This document shows positions 4,945 through 5,945 of a stretch of DNA of 5,945 nt, piece after piece (the first letter of the stretch is position 1; each line of letters begins with the position of its first letter). This DNA comes from Thermoplasmata archaeon (GTDB lineage Archaea > Thermoplasmatota > SW-10-69-26). The position numbers were made by a program, and so were the translations under genes. Under the pieces are notes generated by a model. It was not told the DNA's origin. It made no database searches and saw only the letters and a program-made list of their open reading frames with translations. Where the stretch lies: contig PWVY01000078.1 of NCBI GenBank assembly GCA_003561665.1, forward strand, positions 1 through 5,945, written 5' to 3'.

Positions 4945-5945
4945 ATGATGCCCAGCAGCGAGTTCGATGTCATCCTCTACGGTGCAACCGGGTACACCGG
5001 TCGCCTCGTCGCTCACGACCTAGCAGACCAAGGCGCCGACTTCGCCATCGCCGGCAGGAACCAACAACGCCTCAACGAACTCGCCGAACAACTCGACCCC
5101 CAACCTCCCACGATCCAAGCCAGCATCGACGATCACGAAGCTCTCATCGACATGGCCCAACGAACCAAGGTCCTCGCCAGCGCCGCCGGCCCCTTCAAAC
5201 ACCTTGGCCCCCCCATCATGAACGCCGCCATCGAAACCGGCACGCACTTCGTCGACACCACCGGCGAACAAGGCTACCTCCGCTGGGCCCACGACCAAAA
5301 CGACCGAGCCAAGGACCAAGGCATCACGATCATCAACGCCACCGGGTTCGACGTCATCCCCAGCGACATGGCCGCCCACCTCGCCGCCAACGCCACCCAA
5401 GACCCCCAACGCATCGACATCGTCCTCTTCACGAACAGCCGCCTCTCCCACGGCACCCAACGCACCATGGCCGCCACCACCGGCGAATGGTGGGAATACG
5501 AAGACAACGCCTTCCGCTTCACCGTGCCCGGCCGCCACCTCGACACCTTCACCTTCCCCGGCGACGACGAACCCAAAACCGCCGTCTTCATCCCCTGGGG
5601 CGACGTCGCCACCGCACCCCGCACCACCGGCGCCGACAACGTACGCACCTACTTCCCCCTCCCCAAGAAACGAGCCAAACGCTACCACCGCGCCTGGCCC
5701 CTCTACTGGGCGATCGCCAAAACCCCCCTCCTCGAACGCCTCCTCGAGAAGAAAGCCCCCAACAACCGAGACGGCCCCAGCGACGAAGACCGCGAAAACG
5801 CATGGTTCACCATCCTCGCCCAAGCCCACCCACGCAACGATCAACCGCCCACGAAAGCCACCGTCCAAGGCAACGACCCCTACGGCCTCACCGGCGCAGC
5901 CACCAGCCGCATCGCCCTCAACCTCGCCACCGACCCCCCCACCCA
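4945..5945 (+). CDS. Saccharopine dehydrogenase-like / trans-acting enoyl reductase-like oxidoreductase, 3' end missing
   Basis: The first 333 codons of a Rossmann-fold NAD(P)-dependent oxidoreductase; the frame is open at the window edge. MMPSSEFDVILYGATGYTGR carries the dinucleotide-binding loop GATGYTG (13-19). AGR (36-38) follows the second strand and suggests NADP preference. AAGPF (80-84), FVDTTGE (102-108), NATGFDVIPSD (131-141) and SHGT (168-171) follow the order of the saccharopine dehydrogenase-like proteins that include mycobacterial trans-acting enoyl reductase and human SCCPDH. Members are often near 370-430 aa, so perhaps 40-100 residues are missing. Relatives act on lipid intermediates or have unknown substrates; true saccharopine metabolism is not implied. 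ATG 4945 and ATG 4948 are adjacent, and no stop interrupts the frame for at least 60 bp upstream. Codons are extremely C-ending, leaving a long stop-free frame on the opposite strand that I treat as a shadow. The gene is divergent from the toxin/antitoxin operon. Confidence 0.9.
   Translation, partial: MMPSSEFDVILYGATGYTGRLVAHDLADQGADFAIAGRNQQRLNELAEQLDPQPPTIQASIDDHEALIDMAQRTKVLASAAGPFKHLGPPIMNAAIETGTHFVDTTGEQGYLRWAHDQNDRAKDQGITIINATGFDVIPSDMAAHLAANATQDPQRIDIVLFTNSRLSHGTQRTMAATTGEWWEYEDNAFRFTVPGRHLDTFTFPGDDEPKTAVFIPWGDVATAPRTTGADNVRTYFPLPKKRAKRYHRAWPLYWAIAKTPLLERLLEKKAPNNRDGPSDEDRENAWFTILAQAHPRNDQPPTKATVQGNDPYGLTGAATSRIALNLATDPPT

Noticed and set aside
5020..5868. 282-codon minus-strand frame opposite the oxidoreductase
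   Set aside because: Gly/Val/Ala/Glu-rich translation produced by the C-ending codons of the real plus-strand gene; no motif and no start signal.

Overview
The window looks archaeal. The reasons are an AT-rich TATA-like element about 26-28 bp upstream of several start codons, mostly without a Shine-Dalgarno sequence; acidic proteins with C/G-ending codons; a lipobox protein with a very acidic linker; and a toxin/antitoxin pair of a type common in Euryarchaeota. GC is high, by eye around 60% or more. I cannot place the organism below 'probable euryarchaeote'.

Layout, left to right. (1) 16-441 (-) is an unrecognised acidic 141-aa protein, probably read from a leaderless GTG transcript. (2) 586-1260 (+) is divergent from it and encodes a probable six-helix membrane protein. 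Its GC at third codon positions is clearly lower than that of its neighbours. (3) 1315-2694 (-) converges on gene 2 and encodes a 459-aa lipoprotein: lipobox, acidic linker, PPC-like beta domain, then a metzincin-type zinc protease with HExxHxxGxxH. (4) 2779-4233 (-) is a complete NAD(P)-dependent aldehyde dehydrogenase with all catalytic residues. (5) 4337-4609 and 4612-4803 (-) form a two-gene toxin/antitoxin operon. The antitoxin is ribbon-helix-helix/VapB-like and the toxin is RelE/ParE-like. A clear TATA box drives the operon, and a perfect inverted repeat lies over its predicted start. (6) 4945 to the window end (+) is the first 333 codons of a saccharopine-dehydrogenase-like (trans-acting enoyl reductase-like) oxidoreductase, cut by the window edge.

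Apart from the toxin/antitoxin pair, the genes look independent. Most have their own candidate promoter, and the four on the minus strand between 1315 and 4803 are not tightly packed. There is no mobile element, CRISPR array, tRNA or rRNA. The least explained parts are the 141-aa gene, the compositionally odd membrane protein, the domain order of the lipoprotein protease, and a nested inverted repeat between the toxin and the aldehyde dehydrogenase. I see no convincing new multi-gene system.
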